DNA of 58,806 nt from Verrucomicrobiota bacterium. GTDB taxonomy: Bacteria; Verrucomicrobiota; Verrucomicrobiia; Limisphaerales; JAIPKD01. Both the position numbers and the translations under genes were made by a program. The notes below the pieces were generated by a model, which saw only the letters and a program-made list of their open reading frames with translations, searched no databases and had not been told where the DNA came from. Below are positions 1-8,089 of this stretch, one piece after another (the stretch's first letter is position 1; every line of letters starts with the position of its first letter). Location of the stretch: the NCBI GenBank assembly GCA_021733835.1, contig JAIPKD010000009.1, forward strand, positions 1 through 58,806, in the 5' to 3' direction.

Positions 1-213
1 AATACCTCCTTCTCATCCTTCTCAAGCAGCCACTCTCCTCCCACTACCCTGTTGATGCAGTGGTATACCGCCGCCTCTGCCCTTGCCTTGATCCTCGGTG
101 TCCTCATCTGTTGCGCCTATGGGTTCATTGTCTTATTTAAAAGATATTCACATATACACTCGTCATTGTCAACTTTCTTGATTATACTATTTATCCATAT
201 TGCTAACATTTAA
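1..213 (+). CDS. Possible C-terminal fragment of a membrane-anchored protein (5' end outside window)
   Basis: Frame 1 is open from the first base to a TAA at 211-213 (70 codons). The peptide has a Ser/Pro/Thr-rich start, one hydrophobic stretch of about 20 residues (around ASALALILGVLICCAYGFIV), then a basic KRY and a second hydrophobic end. That would fit the end of a tail-anchored or sorted protein. Frame 2 and the minus-strand frames inspected are interrupted; frame 3 is open but gives a less protein-like translation. No family was recognised, and the fragment could be chance. Confidence 0.3.
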   Translation, partial: NTSFSSFSSSHSPPTTLLMQWYTAASALALILGVLICCAYGFIVLFKRYSHIHSSLSTFLIILFIHIANI

Positions 214-410
214 TATTCATTGACTATGGTGAGCTTATTATTTTTTCAATCGGTCAAGCCGGTTTCAACGAGTAATTCGATGATTACAAAGTTTTAATAT
301 AAGCCGGGATCGGTCGCTTAGTGAAAGGACAACTTATCGGAGATAGTTTGAATCAAATTGCGACGATGCATTCGGCTTTGGGATTTATTCTGGTGGTTTC
401 CGTTCTGCTA

Positions 411-440
411 TTGACAAGTTAGGGTTAGAGTTCAAAATAT
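411..440 (+). promoter_or_regulatory. Candidate sigma-70 promoter of the FGE/cytochrome gene
   Basis: The -35 is a perfect TTGACA at 411-416. The -10 is weak: AAAATA/AAATAT at 434-440 after a 17-18 base spacer. It lies about 80 bases upstream of the GTG at 517. The assignment rests mainly on the -35 box and position. Confidence 0.3.
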
Positions 441-451
441 GGATTATCTTT

Positions 452-469
452 CGACTTATGAATAAGTCG
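452..469. promoter_or_regulatory. Perfect 8-2-8 palindrome, operator candidate
   Basis: CGACTTAT-GA-ATAAGTCG is a perfect inverted repeat just downstream of the candidate -10 and 47 bases before the gene start. Position and symmetry fit a dimeric repressor site. No T run follows, so it is not a terminator. Confidence 0.4.
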
Positions 470-516
470 TATAGTAAGAACGTCAGCTAATTACGGATAA
501 CAGGTATTAGATTGCG

Positions 517-2070
517 GTGACAAAAGTAAAAAAGACAAATCCCATGAAAATGTTTTCAGGAACAAAAAGGACAGCATCAGGTGCAATTGCACTGATGATA
601 GGTTTAGGTGTCGGCGTAAGCGCAATAGCTGCCGATGGAGAATCGACTGATTTTAAAAACTACAAACAAAAAATACCGGGAACAACGGCCGAGTTCGAGA
701 TGGTTCCAATTCCCGGCGGTAAGATAACAATCGGCAGCTTCAAAGATGCACCTAATAGGACGCCCGATGAATTAACGCCCAAGGAAGTTGAGGTCAAACC
801 GTTCTGGATGTCGAAGCATGAGATATCGTGGGCTGAATTTTTGCCTTGGGTCTTTGTTGATTCGAGCGAGGTGTTAAAAGAAGGCAAAGACACTGGGATC
901 GTGGATAATGACGGATACAGTCATCCGACCAAACCTTATGGTTCAGTTTACAGGAACCGCGGTGAAAAAGGTTATCCTGCAATCGGAATGAGTCGGTTGG
1001 CGGCTCAAGCCTATTGCAAATGGTTAAGCTTTAAGACGGGAGTTCGTTATCGGCTTCCGACTGAAGCTGAATGGGAATATGCATGCCGTGCCGGAAGTGA
1101 CACCGCATTTTTCTGGGGAGATGATCCTTCAAAGGCGAACGAGTATGCGTGGTACTTTGACAATGCTGAAGACACCACACATCAGGTCGGGGAACTCAAG
1201 CCCAATAAGTTCGGTTTATACGATATCGCCGGGAATGTTGCCGAATGGTGCAAAAAGGAAGCAGAAGATTCACCGAACGTGGTTCGCGGTGGATCGTGGT
1301 ATCATGAAGTTGAATTCCTGCGTTCGGCGGCTCGCATTCTTCAACCGCCGAATGACGAATGGAATTATCTGGACCCGCAAAGCCCGAAAAGCGTTTGGTG
1401 GCTTTCGGCGGCGGATTTCGTAGGTTTCCGCGTTGTTCGCACCGTTGAAAAAGAACCGATACCCGAGCCGCAGTACAAAGCCGGTGAAGAACCCGCTGAG
1501 GCAGGAGAGGGTAAACCTGTTGCCGAAGGCAAGGATAATGCGGCAGCTACTTACAAGTCGCTTTGCGCCGGGTGCCATGGTACATCGGGCAAGGGCGACA
1601 CACAGCTTGGAAAGATGCTCAAGGCCCGCGACTACACTGATCCGGAGATTCAAGAATCCTTGAATGACGAAGAGATGTTCGACGCCATCAAGAACGGGCT
1701 TGAGGTCGACGGCCGGGATGTCATGCATCCGTACAAAGACGACCTTAATGACGAGCAGATCAACGCTCTTGTGGATTACATGAAATCCTTTGGCGGCGGC
1801 GGCGCCAAGATAGATGCATCGGCGGATTACAAGAGACTTTGCGCCGGATGCCACGGTGAGTCGGGCAAAGGTGACACGCAACTCGGCAAGATGCTCAAGG
1901 CCCGCGATTATTCGAGCGAAGATGTCAAATCCACTCTTAATGACGAAGAGATGTTCGACGCTATTAAGAACGGGCTTAAGGTAAACGGCCGGGATGTCAT
2001 GCATCCGTACAAGGACGAGCTTAATGACGAGCAGATCAATGCGCTTGTTGAATTAATGAAATCATTCTAA
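517..2070 (+). CDS. Secreted FGE-sulfatase-like (SUMF1/EgtB/PvdO) domain fused to two c-type cytochrome domains
   Basis: A 517-residue protein with a signal-like segment (ASGAIALMIGLGVGVSAIAA) near residues 20-40. Residues about 55-315 form a formylglycine-enzyme-like fold (VPIPGGKITIGSF, RLPTEAEWEYACRAG, GLYDIAGNVAEWC, VVRGGSW, GFRVVR). The C-terminus carries two tandem heme c domains, LCAGCHGTSGKGD and LCAGCHGESGKGD (CxxCH), each with a GRDVMHPY segment whose Met is a likely axial ligand. The RGGSW stretch reads YHEVEFLRSAAR and lacks the cysteine pair of true FGE, so sulfatase activation is unlikely. It probably acts as a periplasmic redox protein. The GTG at 517 opens the frame; ATG at 544 is an equally good start with a shorter n-region. 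Neither has a strong ribosome site. Confidence 0.85.
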   Translation: MTKVKKTNPMKMFSGTKRTASGAIALMIGLGVGVSAIAADGESTDFKNYKQKIPGTTAEFEMVPIPGGKITIGSFKDAPNRTPDELTPKEVEVKPFWMSKHEISWAEFLPWVFVDSSEVLKEGKDTGIVDNDGYSHPTKPYGSVYRNRGEKGYPAIGMSRLAAQAYCKWLSFKTGVRYRLPTEAEWEYACRAGSDTAFFWGDDPSKANEYAWYFDNAEDTTHQVGELKPNKFGLYDIAGNVAEWCKKEAEDSPNVVRGGSWYHEVEFLRSAARILQPPNDEWNYLDPQSPKSVWWLSAADFVGFRVVRTVEKEPIPEPQYKAGEEPAEAGEGKPVAEGKDNAAATYKSLCAGCHGTSGKGDTQLGKMLKARDYTDPEIQESLNDEEMFDAIKNGLEVDGRDVMHPYKDDLNDEQINALVDYMKSFGGGGAKIDASADYKRLCAGCHGESGKGDTQLGKMLKARDYSSEDVKSTLNDEEMFDAIKNGLKVNGRDVMHPYKDELNDEQINALVELMKSF

Positions 2071-2183
2071 CAAATCGGTTTATTATCCATCTAATATAAG
2101 CAATGGAGAATAGAATTGAGGAATCACGAGACAGAGTGATTTAACAACCGAGAAACCCTGGAACAAGAAAGAAGAGAAAAGAT

Positions 2184-3455
2184 ATGAAACAATCCAAAGA
2201 AGAGAAAATGAATGTGACGCGCCGGAGTTTTATCAAGAACTCGACGATGGCAGCGGCAGCGGCTACGGCGGCAACTCAGTTTCCGCATGTGATCACAACA
2301 CACGCGGCGCCGGACAGCAAGATACGCGTCGGTCTTATCGGCTGCGGCGGTCGGGGCACCGGAGCGGCGTTAAATGTACAGGACGCGGATGAGAACGTTG
2401 AGATATTCGCCGTTGCGGACCTTTTTGAAGACAAGGCAAAAGCCGGTGCAGAGAAGTTCAATATTCCCGCCGAGCGCTGTTTTTCCGGATGGGATGCATA
2501 CAAGAAAGTGATGGCAATAGACGACATCAGCTATGTGATTCTGGCGACACCGCCGCATTTTCGTCCGATTCAGTTGCCTGCCGCGATCGATGCCGGCAAG
2601 AACGTATTTATGGAGAAGCCCGTGGCGGTTGATGGGCCGGGCATCCGCAAAATCATCGCCGCCGGTGAGGCCGCGAAGAAGAAGGGCCTGGGCATAGTCG
2701 CCGGAACCCAGCGCAGGCATCAAGCCAATTACATTGAGGCGATCAAACGCATTCAAGATGGTGAGATCGGGGATATCCTCGAAACCCGCGCATATTGGAA
2801 TCAGGGCGGTCTTTGGCATAGAGGTAGGGGTGAAGACTGGACAGACATGGAGTATCAGTTACGCAATTGGCTATATTTCACATGGATTTCAGGCGATCAC
2901 ATTGTCGAGCAGCACGTACATAATGTGGACGTATGCAACTGGGTCAAGGGCACGCATCCGATCCGCGCCTATGGAATGGGTGGACGTCAGGTACGCACCG
3001 AGCAGAAGTACGGCATGATTTACGATCACTTCGCAGTTGAGTATGAATACCCTGACGGCACGCGTATGTTCAGCCAATGCCGTCAAATAGACGGCTGCTC
3101 GAACTCCGTTTCGGAGGCGGCGGTCGGCACCAAGGGCGTCAGCAACTGCTGTTCGTACATTGAGGTAAAAGGCGGAGACACCTGGCGTTACCGTGGCCGT
3201 TTCACCAATCCGTATGTCCAGGAACACGCCGATCTCATTGCCAGCATTAGGTCGGGCGAGCCCTTGAATGAAGCCCGGAGAGTTGCCGAGAGCACGATGA
3301 CGGCGATCATGGGGCGTGAATCCTGCTATAGCGGTCAGCGTCTTACATGGGAGGACGCAATTAATTCCGAGATGAAGCTCGGTCCGGACAAGTATGAATT
3401 CGGTCCACTCAAGACCGCCCCGGTACCGATGCCCGGCAAGCATAAATTCGCATAA
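2184..3455 (+). CDS. Tat-exported Gfo/Idh/MocA-family oxidoreductase
   Basis: A 423-residue NAD(P)-dependent sugar-type oxidoreductase. The N-terminus has a twin-arginine signal (TRRSFIKN) followed by an alanine-rich h-region. The Rossmann fingerprint is VGLIGCGGRGTGAALN, and the family EKP motif is present (FMEKPVAVDGPG); the C-terminal alpha/beta domain contains WISGDHIVEQHVHNVDV. Exported enzymes of this kind are very common in PVC bacteria, but the substrate cannot be read from sequence. ATG at 2184 and ATG at 2208 (MNVTRRSF) both have AGAAGAG-type ribosome sites; the second gives a more usual Tat signal. It follows the cytochrome fusion by 113 bases and is closed by a terminator. Confidence 0.9.
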   Translation: MKQSKEEKMNVTRRSFIKNSTMAAAAATAATQFPHVITTHAAPDSKIRVGLIGCGGRGTGAALNVQDADENVEIFAVADLFEDKAKAGAEKFNIPAERCFSGWDAYKKVMAIDDISYVILATPPHFRPIQLPAAIDAGKNVFMEKPVAVDGPGIRKIIAAGEAAKKKGLGIVAGTQRRHQANYIEAIKRIQDGEIGDILETRAYWNQGGLWHRGRGEDWTDMEYQLRNWLYFTWISGDHIVEQHVHNVDVCNWVKGTHPIRAYGMGGRQVRTEQKYGMIYDHFAVEYEYPDGTRMFSQCRQIDGCSNSVSEAAVGTKGVSNCCSYIEVKGGDTWRYRGRFTNPYVQEHADLIASIRSGEPLNEARRVAESTMTAIMGRESCYSGQRLTWEDAINSEMKLGPDKYEFGPLKTAPVPMPGKHKFA

Positions 3456-3482
3456 TACGAAGTAAGGTTTAAAAAAAACTGC

Positions 3483-3510
3483 AAAGGCCGGCCGTTTGTG
3501 GTCGGCCTTT
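3483..3510 (+). terminator. Intrinsic terminator after the Gfo/Idh/MocA gene
   Basis: AAAGGCCGGCC at 3483-3493 pairs with GGTCGGCCTTT at 3500-3510 (11 bp with one G-U), loop GTTTGT, preceded by an A run and ending in a short T run. It lies 27 bases after the stop codon. Confidence 0.75.
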
Positions 3511-3591
3511 TCCATTGAACTTGAACCAATGTTATTTGCATTATATCGCCTTATGAACCAGTCAGGAACGGCCAAACTCACAACTACACCT

Positions 3592-4668
3592 ATGACGCCG
3601 AAGGTTTTTCGAGGAATCACGCGAACACTGTATGTTTTTGGAGCGATACTGCTTTTTTCGTTTCAGTTAAGTGAGAACGACGCATGTGCCGGGAATGATT
3701 CCCGGGGCCCGGTCAAGGAACTGAAGCGGTTTACAAATGCCGACCTACACATGGGCACCATGTTCCAGATAGTAATTTACGCTCCTGATCAGAAAGCGGC
3801 TGATTCTGCATGTGAAAAGGCGTTCCGGCGAGTTAAGGAACTGGACAGGATAATGAGCGATTACTATACGAAAAGTGAGCTCAACAAACTATGCGCCCAA
3901 CCTGTCGGCGAAGCCGTCCATGTAAGCGAAGACATGTTTAATATCCTAGAATTCTCGCAACAGCTTGCCTCGGAAACAGATGGCGCGTTCGATGTCACCA
4001 TCGGCCCGCTTATTCAGCTTTGGCGTGAGTCAAAAAAAACCAAGGCGCTACCGACAACTAATCAGGTTCAGGAGGCAATGGAACGTTCGGGATACGAAAA
4101 GCTCAAACTTAACAAACGAGATCAGACAGTCACTCTCGAGGCGTGCGACATGCGGATCGACCTGGGCGGCATTGCAAAGGGCTACGCAGCCGACGCGGCA
4201 CTGAAGGTTTTGAAGGAACTCGGTTACAATCGGTCGTACGTGGCAGCGGGCGGCGACCTGGCACTCGCTGATCCCCCACCGAACAAGGAAGGATGGGCAA
4301 TCGGCATTCGTTCCATTGACGCCGATACGAGCGAGACAACCAGAACCATACACCTTAAGAATGCGGCTATCTCTACTTCCGGTGATACCGAACAATATGT
4401 TGAGATAGACGGTGTTCGGTATTCCCACATAGTGAATCCAAAAACCGGCATCGGCCTCCGCGAACGAATCGGTGTTACCATCATCGCGCCCAACGCGACT
4501 ATTAGCGACAGTTACGCCACGGCGGTAAGCATCCTCGACCCGGAGAAAGGGATAGAATTTCTCGAGACTCATCCTGACGTAGCCGCACTGATCGTCATGC
4601 TGACTACCGAGGGCAAAAAGGTTATAACCACCGATAATTTCAGGGACTTCATTGAACCGATAAACTGA
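3592..4668 (+). CDS. apbE: FAD:protein FMN transferase (ApbE family)
   Basis: ApbE attaches FMN to Thr/Ser of redox subunits such as Rnf/Nqr or flavin reductases on the outer face of the membrane. Diagnostic segments are MGTMFQIVIYA, AFDVTIGPLIQLWR, IDLGGIAKGYAAD, AAGGDLALADP, SHIVNPKTGIG and the late SDSYATAVSILD. The N-terminus from ATG 3592 is a short basic stretch plus a hydrophobic segment (TLYVFGAILLFSFQL), fitting a signal peptide or anchor. The frame is open further upstream (ATG 3553, 3529, TTG 3496), but the earliest start would lie inside the terminator. No Rnf/Nqr target is encoded in the window. Confidence 0.88.
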   Translation: MTPKVFRGITRTLYVFGAILLFSFQLSENDACAGNDSRGPVKELKRFTNADLHMGTMFQIVIYAPDQKAADSACEKAFRRVKELDRIMSDYYTKSELNKLCAQPVGEAVHVSEDMFNILEFSQQLASETDGAFDVTIGPLIQLWRESKKTKALPTTNQVQEAMERSGYEKLKLNKRDQTVTLEACDMRIDLGGIAKGYAADAALKVLKELGYNRSYVAAGGDLALADPPPNKEGWAIGIRSIDADTSETTRTIHLKNAAISTSGDTEQYVEIDGVRYSHIVNPKTGIGLRERIGVTIIAPNATISDSYATAVSILDPEKGIEFLETHPDVAALIVMLTTEGKKVITTDNFRDFIEPIN

Positions 4669-4679
4669 AGCACCTAATT

Positions 4680-4754
4680 ATGGAACCTTTTACTGTCGAC
4701 AATCCCGGCGTTAGATTTTTTGGACGACGACTGAGAAGGCTAATAAAAAAATGA
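4680..4754 (+). CDS. Possible 24-residue leader peptide overlapping the ABC ATPase start
   Basis: ATG at 4680 opens a 24-codon frame ending RRLRRLIKK, whose TGA (4752-4754) overlaps the next ATG in an ATGA arrangement. Such overlap can couple translation. It may also be a remnant of a lost upstream gene or chance. No clear ribosome site precedes it. Confidence 0.25.
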   Translation: MEPFTVDNPGVRFFGRRLRRLIKK

Positions 4755-5749
4755 GCTTGCTCGAGATTGAGAATCTTCGGATTGAACTCGAGACCGGTCG
4801 TTCGACGATTGCAGATGATATTTCGTTATCGCTGGACGAGGGTGAAACTTTATGTTTGGTCGGCGAAAGCGGGTGTGGCAAGACAGTGACCGCGCTCTCG
4901 ATAGCGCGGCTACTACCTTCGCCGCCGTTTGTTTACGCAGGCGGCAGGATAAACCTGGACGGCCACGATGTACTTACGCTTCCCAAGAACAGGCTCCGCA
5001 AAATCCGCGGCGGCGTGGTTAGTTATATATTTCAAGAACCAGGGTCTTCGCTAAACCCGGTATTTCGGATCGGCAACCAGATAAAGGAGACACTCAAACA
5101 ACACCGGCGCAAGGACGCGTCTAATAAAGAAGTCATACGCCTCTTGAAACAGGTAGGAATACCTGCCCCTGAATCCCGGACCGGAGACTATCCACATCAA
5201 CTCTCCGGGGGGATGCAACAACGTGTAATGATCGCAATGGCCCTGGCGGCACGTCCCAAGTTACTGATCGCCGATGAGCCGACAACCGCGCTTGACGTAA
5301 CCATACAGGCACAAATAATGGAACTATTACAGGCGCTTAAGGAACGTGAAGGCATGAGCATCCTTCTCATTACACATAACCTCGGTTTAGTGGGCGAGAT
5401 TTCAGACCGCGTGGCGGTCATGTACGCGGGACAGATAGTTGAATCCGCATCATTCCACGACATCCTCACATGCCCGGCACATCCCTATACACAGGCGCTT
5501 ATACGTTCCGTTCCGCGTCTTGGCGCATCAGAGAAACGGCTGGCAACCATTCCCGGGAACGTCCCCGATCGTGAACAAAGGCCGTCAGGCTGCAGCTTTC
5601 ATCCACGTTGCCGGTCGGCGCAAACGGTCTGTTCGCAAAAACCGCCGGAACTGACTTCAATTGATCAAAACAGCCAGGTACGCTGTCATTTTTGGGAACA
5701 TGCAAAATCAGGCAACAATCCCAATCCTCGAGTTTACATTTCACAATGA
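4751..5749 (+). CDS. dppD: Peptide/nickel-type ABC transporter ATP-binding protein (DppD/OppD-like)
   Basis: A 332-residue cytoplasmic ATPase of a peptide importer. It has Walker A (GESGCGKT), signature (LSGGMQQR), Walker B (LLIADEPT) and the H-loop (LLITHNLG). The C-terminal oligopeptide-type extension with a cysteine cluster ([16 protein letters not shown]) resembles the Fe-S-binding tail of DppD proteins. An AGAAGG ribosome site lies 11 bases before the ATG. It is followed after 7 bases by the partner ATPase. No permease or binding-protein gene is in the window. Confidence 0.92.
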   Translation: MSLLEIENLRIELETGRSTIADDISLSLDEGETLCLVGESGCGKTVTALSIARLLPSPPFVYAGGRINLDGHDVLTLPKNRLRKIRGGVVSYIFQEPGSSLNPVFRIGNQIKETLKQHRRKDASNKEVIRLLKQVGIPAPESRTGDYPHQLSGGMQQRVMIAMALAARPKLLIADEPTTALDVTIQAQIMELLQALKEREGMSILLITHNLGLVGEISDRVAVMYAGQIVESASFHDILTCPAHPYTQALIRSVPRLGASEKRLATIPGNVPDREQRPSGCSFHPRCRSAQTVCSQKPPELTSIDQNSQVRCHFWEHAKSGNNPNPRVYISQ

Positions 5750-5756
5750 TAAGCTG

Positions 5757-6722
5757 ATGCAAAGACTCCTGAACGTAGAGAACTTGAAGGTGCATTTTCC
5801 GATTAAGCGCGGGGCGTTCGGCGGCATTAAACATCATGTAATGGCAGTCGACGGGGTCAGCCTTCATATCAAGCCGGGAGAGACCGTAGGCCTGGTAGGC
5901 GAGAGCGGATGCGGTAAGAGCACCCTTGGCCAGGCAATCGTCAGACTGATAGAACCCACCGCCGGCACGATCAGGTTCCACGAAAAAGACATCACGCGAA
6001 TCCCGGGGCGCCGATTGCGTAATATACGGCGGCATATTCAGATAATATTCCAGGACCCATTCGCTTCACTGAATCCGAGGATGACCGTTAAGCAGACAAT
6101 TGAAGAAGCACTTCAGATACACAGACTTGCGAGGTCGAAAAGACGGCGGCTCGAGCGTGTAGAGCAACTTTTGGTATCGGTCGGACTGAATCCAACTCAT
6201 GCAACGCGTTATCCTCATGAATTCAGTGGCGGACAACGCCAGCGCATAGGGATAGCCAGGGCGCTGGCGGTTGAACCCCGGCTGATCGTCTGCGACGAAC
6301 CGGTCAGCGCACTCGACGTATCGGTACAGGCGCAGATAATCAACCTGCTGAACGACATCCAAGCGGAGCATAATTTGGCGTACCTTTTCATAGCCCATGA
6401 CCTGGCGGTTGTTGAGCATATAAGTCATCGAATTCTTGTAATGTACCTGGGTCAAATAGTGGAATCCGCCGAGGCGGACATCATACTCCGTAATCCACGG
6501 CACCCATATACCCGGGCACTTATATCCGCCATACCGACAACTGAACCGGAATTAAAACGCCGCCGCATTATTCTTCCCGGTGATGTCCCGTCTCCGATCA
6601 CACCGCCGGCAGGGTGTAGATTCCATCCTCGTTGTCCCGATGCATCCAGCGAGTGTGGAATCGAAGTACCGAGCCTTCGCCAAATCGCCGCCGGGCATTG
6701 GGCCGCATGTCATTTAGCATAA
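5757..6722 (+). CDS. dppF: Peptide/nickel-type ABC transporter ATP-binding protein (DppF/OppF-like)
   Basis: Second ATPase of the heterodimer: Walker A (GESGCGKS), signature (FSGGQRQR), Walker B (LIVCDEPVSALD), H-loop (FIAHDLAV), and a C-terminal cysteine segment (GCRFHPRCPDASSEC). The start is placed at ATG 5757 (MQRLLNVENLKVHFP), which matches the usual beginning of OppF/DppF and gives 321 residues; the frame is open 96 bases further upstream inside the neighbour. The two ATPases would need permeases encoded elsewhere. Confidence 0.92.
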   Translation: MQRLLNVENLKVHFPIKRGAFGGIKHHVMAVDGVSLHIKPGETVGLVGESGCGKSTLGQAIVRLIEPTAGTIRFHEKDITRIPGRRLRNIRRHIQIIFQDPFASLNPRMTVKQTIEEALQIHRLARSKRRRLERVEQLLVSVGLNPTHATRYPHEFSGGQRQRIGIARALAVEPRLIVCDEPVSALDVSVQAQIINLLNDIQAEHNLAYLFIAHDLAVVEHISHRILVMYLGQIVESAEADIILRNPRHPYTRALISAIPTTEPELKRRRIILPGDVPSPITPPAGCRFHPRCPDASSECGIEVPSLRQIAAGHWAACHLA

Positions 6723-6780
6723 CCACGTATCAGCGCATCGAGACTGCTCACTTGGATTCCATAATTAAAGGCTTTTCGTA

Positions 6781-6808
6781 TTGACTGGCAGCATGTATAG
6801 CTTAGGAT
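6781..6808 (+). promoter_or_regulatory. Candidate promoter of ilvC
   Basis: TTGACT (6781-6786), a 16-base spacer, then TAGGAT (6803-6808). Its position about 85 bases before the ilvC start leaves a leader holding a perfect inverted repeat. Confidence 0.45.
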
Positions 6809-6826
6809 GTAGATTAAATGAGGTAA

Positions 6827-6848
6827 TTGTTCGTCCTAAAACGAACAA
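6827..6848. promoter_or_regulatory. Perfect 8-6-8 inverted repeat in the ilvC leader
   Basis: TTGTTCGT-CCTAAA-ACGAACAA is perfectly symmetric and begins about 18 bases after the candidate -10 box. It could be a regulator operator or an RNA stem-loop. No T run follows. Confidence 0.4.
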
Positions 6849-6891
6849 GCTGATTAGTTTATAAATCCATTTTGAATAAGGAAGGAATAAA

Positions 6892-7992
6892 ATGGCAAGG
6901 ATAAATTTTGGAGGAGTTGAAGAAGAGGTTGTAACTCGTAAAGAGTTCCCGATGTCCAAAGTACGGAGGATTCTCAAGAACGAGACGATAGCCATAATCG
7001 GCTATGGCGTTCAAGGACCTGCGCAGTCGCTTAATCTGCGTGACAACGGATTTAACGTTATTATCGGGCAGTCAAAGAAATTCAAAAAGGACTGGGACCG
7101 CGCGCGCAAGGACGGGTGGGTGCCCGGAAAGACTTTGTTTGATATAGAAGAAGCCGTTGAGCGCGGCACGATAATTCAGATGCTGGTTTCCGACGCGGCG
7201 CAACGAGTCATTTGGCCGACAGTGAAGAAGCGCCTTAACCCGGGCGACGCATTGTATTTCTCTCACGGTTTCTCGATTGTATACAAGGATCAGACAAAAG
7301 TCATACCACCGGAAGACGTCGACGTGATCATGGTCGCACCGAAGGGATCGGGCACTTCCGTTCGACGCAATTTCCTGACCGGCGCGGGGATCAACTCGAG
7401 CTTCGCGGTTCACCAAGACGCCACCGGCCATGCCGAAGAGCGATGCATTGCGCTCGGGATAGGCATCGGCTCGGGCTACCTCTTCCCTACTACGTTCGAG
7501 CACGAGGTATTCAGTGACCTCACAGGCGAGCGCGGCGTTCTCATGGGCGCATTGGCGGGGCTCATGGAAGCCCAATACGATGTCCTCAGACAAAACGGAC
7601 ACACCCCCAGCGAGGCATTCAACGAGACTGTCGAGGAACTTACGCAGAGTCTAATCAGGCTTATCGACGAAAACGGCATGGACTGGATGTACGCCAATTG
7701 TTCGGCCACCGCGCAGAGGGGTGCGTTGGACTGGAAGCCTAAGTTCAAGAAAGCCACCCTGCCCGTCTTCAAAGATTTGTACAAGAGCGTCAAATCTGGT
7801 ACGGAGACGCGCCGGGTGCTTAATTCCTGCGGAAAGGCCAACTACCAGGAACAGTTATCCAAGGAACTCAACAAGATTGGAGACTCGGAGATGTGGCAAG
7901 CCGGCAGGGCATGCCGTACATTAAGGCCGAAGACAAAGGGAAAAGAGATCGCAAAAGGAACGAAGGGGGTTAAGGGCCGAGGCGCCAATTAA
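6892..7992 (+). CDS. ilvC: Ketol-acid reductoisomerase
   Basis: Converts acetolactate to dihydroxyisovalerate with NAD(P)H and Mg2+ in branched-chain amino acid synthesis. The Rossmann motif is IIGYGVQGPAQSLNLRDNG. Catalytic-domain segments include VIMVAPKGSGTSVRRNF, SDLTGERGVLMGALAG and ANCSATAQRGALDW. At 366 residues it is longer than the common 330-residue class I enzymes, as seen in the Bacteroidetes-like branch, and ends in a Lys/Gly-rich tail. AAGGAAGG at 6878-6885 is a strong ribosome site 6 bases before the ATG. No other ilv/leu gene is adjacent, and it ends in a bidirectional terminator. Confidence 0.95.
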   Translation: MARINFGGVEEEVVTRKEFPMSKVRRILKNETIAIIGYGVQGPAQSLNLRDNGFNVIIGQSKKFKKDWDRARKDGWVPGKTLFDIEEAVERGTIIQMLVSDAAQRVIWPTVKKRLNPGDALYFSHGFSIVYKDQTKVIPPEDVDVIMVAPKGSGTSVRRNFLTGAGINSSFAVHQDATGHAEERCIALGIGIGSGYLFPTTFEHEVFSDLTGERGVLMGALAGLMEAQYDVLRQNGHTPSEAFNETVEELTQSLIRLIDENGMDWMYANCSATAQRGALDWKPKFKKATLPVFKDLYKSVKSGTETRRVLNSCGKANYQEQLSKELNKIGDSEMWQAGRACRTLRPKTKGKEIAKGTKGVKGRGAN

Positions 7993-8013
7993 CGGAATTA
8001 TTTCACGATCAAC

Positions 8014-8049
8014 AAAAAAGGCGCACCGTTTAAGAGGTGCGCCTTTTTT
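8014..8049. terminator. Bidirectional terminator between ilvC and argC
   Basis: AAAAAAGGCGCACC (8014-8027) pairs perfectly with GGTGCGCCTTTTTT (8036-8049) around an 8-base loop. The T run on + ends ilvC, and the A run becomes the U tail on minus, ending argC. Confidence 0.9.
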
Positions 8050-8089
8050 AATTCCAACCCTGATACACTGCGCGCGGTTGATTAGGATA

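Larger units (their letters stand above)
214..516. other. Intergenic region with candidate promoter and palindrome
   Basis: AT-rich leader before the FGE/cytochrome gene. It holds a TTGACA at 411-416 with AT-rich sequence (AAAATAT, 434-440) about 17 bases on, and an 8-2-8 perfect palindrome at 452-469. No coding frame or RNA gene was recognised. Confidence 0.5.

Noticed and set aside
1270-2004. 244-codon minus-strand frame opposite the cytochrome domains
   Set aside because: It is antisense to two conserved CxxCH domains and itself shows the same internal duplication, so it is a shadow.
3496-3591. Upstream extension of apbE from TTG
   Set aside because: Starts inside a terminator hairpin and precedes the signal peptide.
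2889-3620. 243-codon minus-strand frame
   Set aside because: Antisense to the Gfo/Idh/MocA gene and running through its terminator; no family motif.
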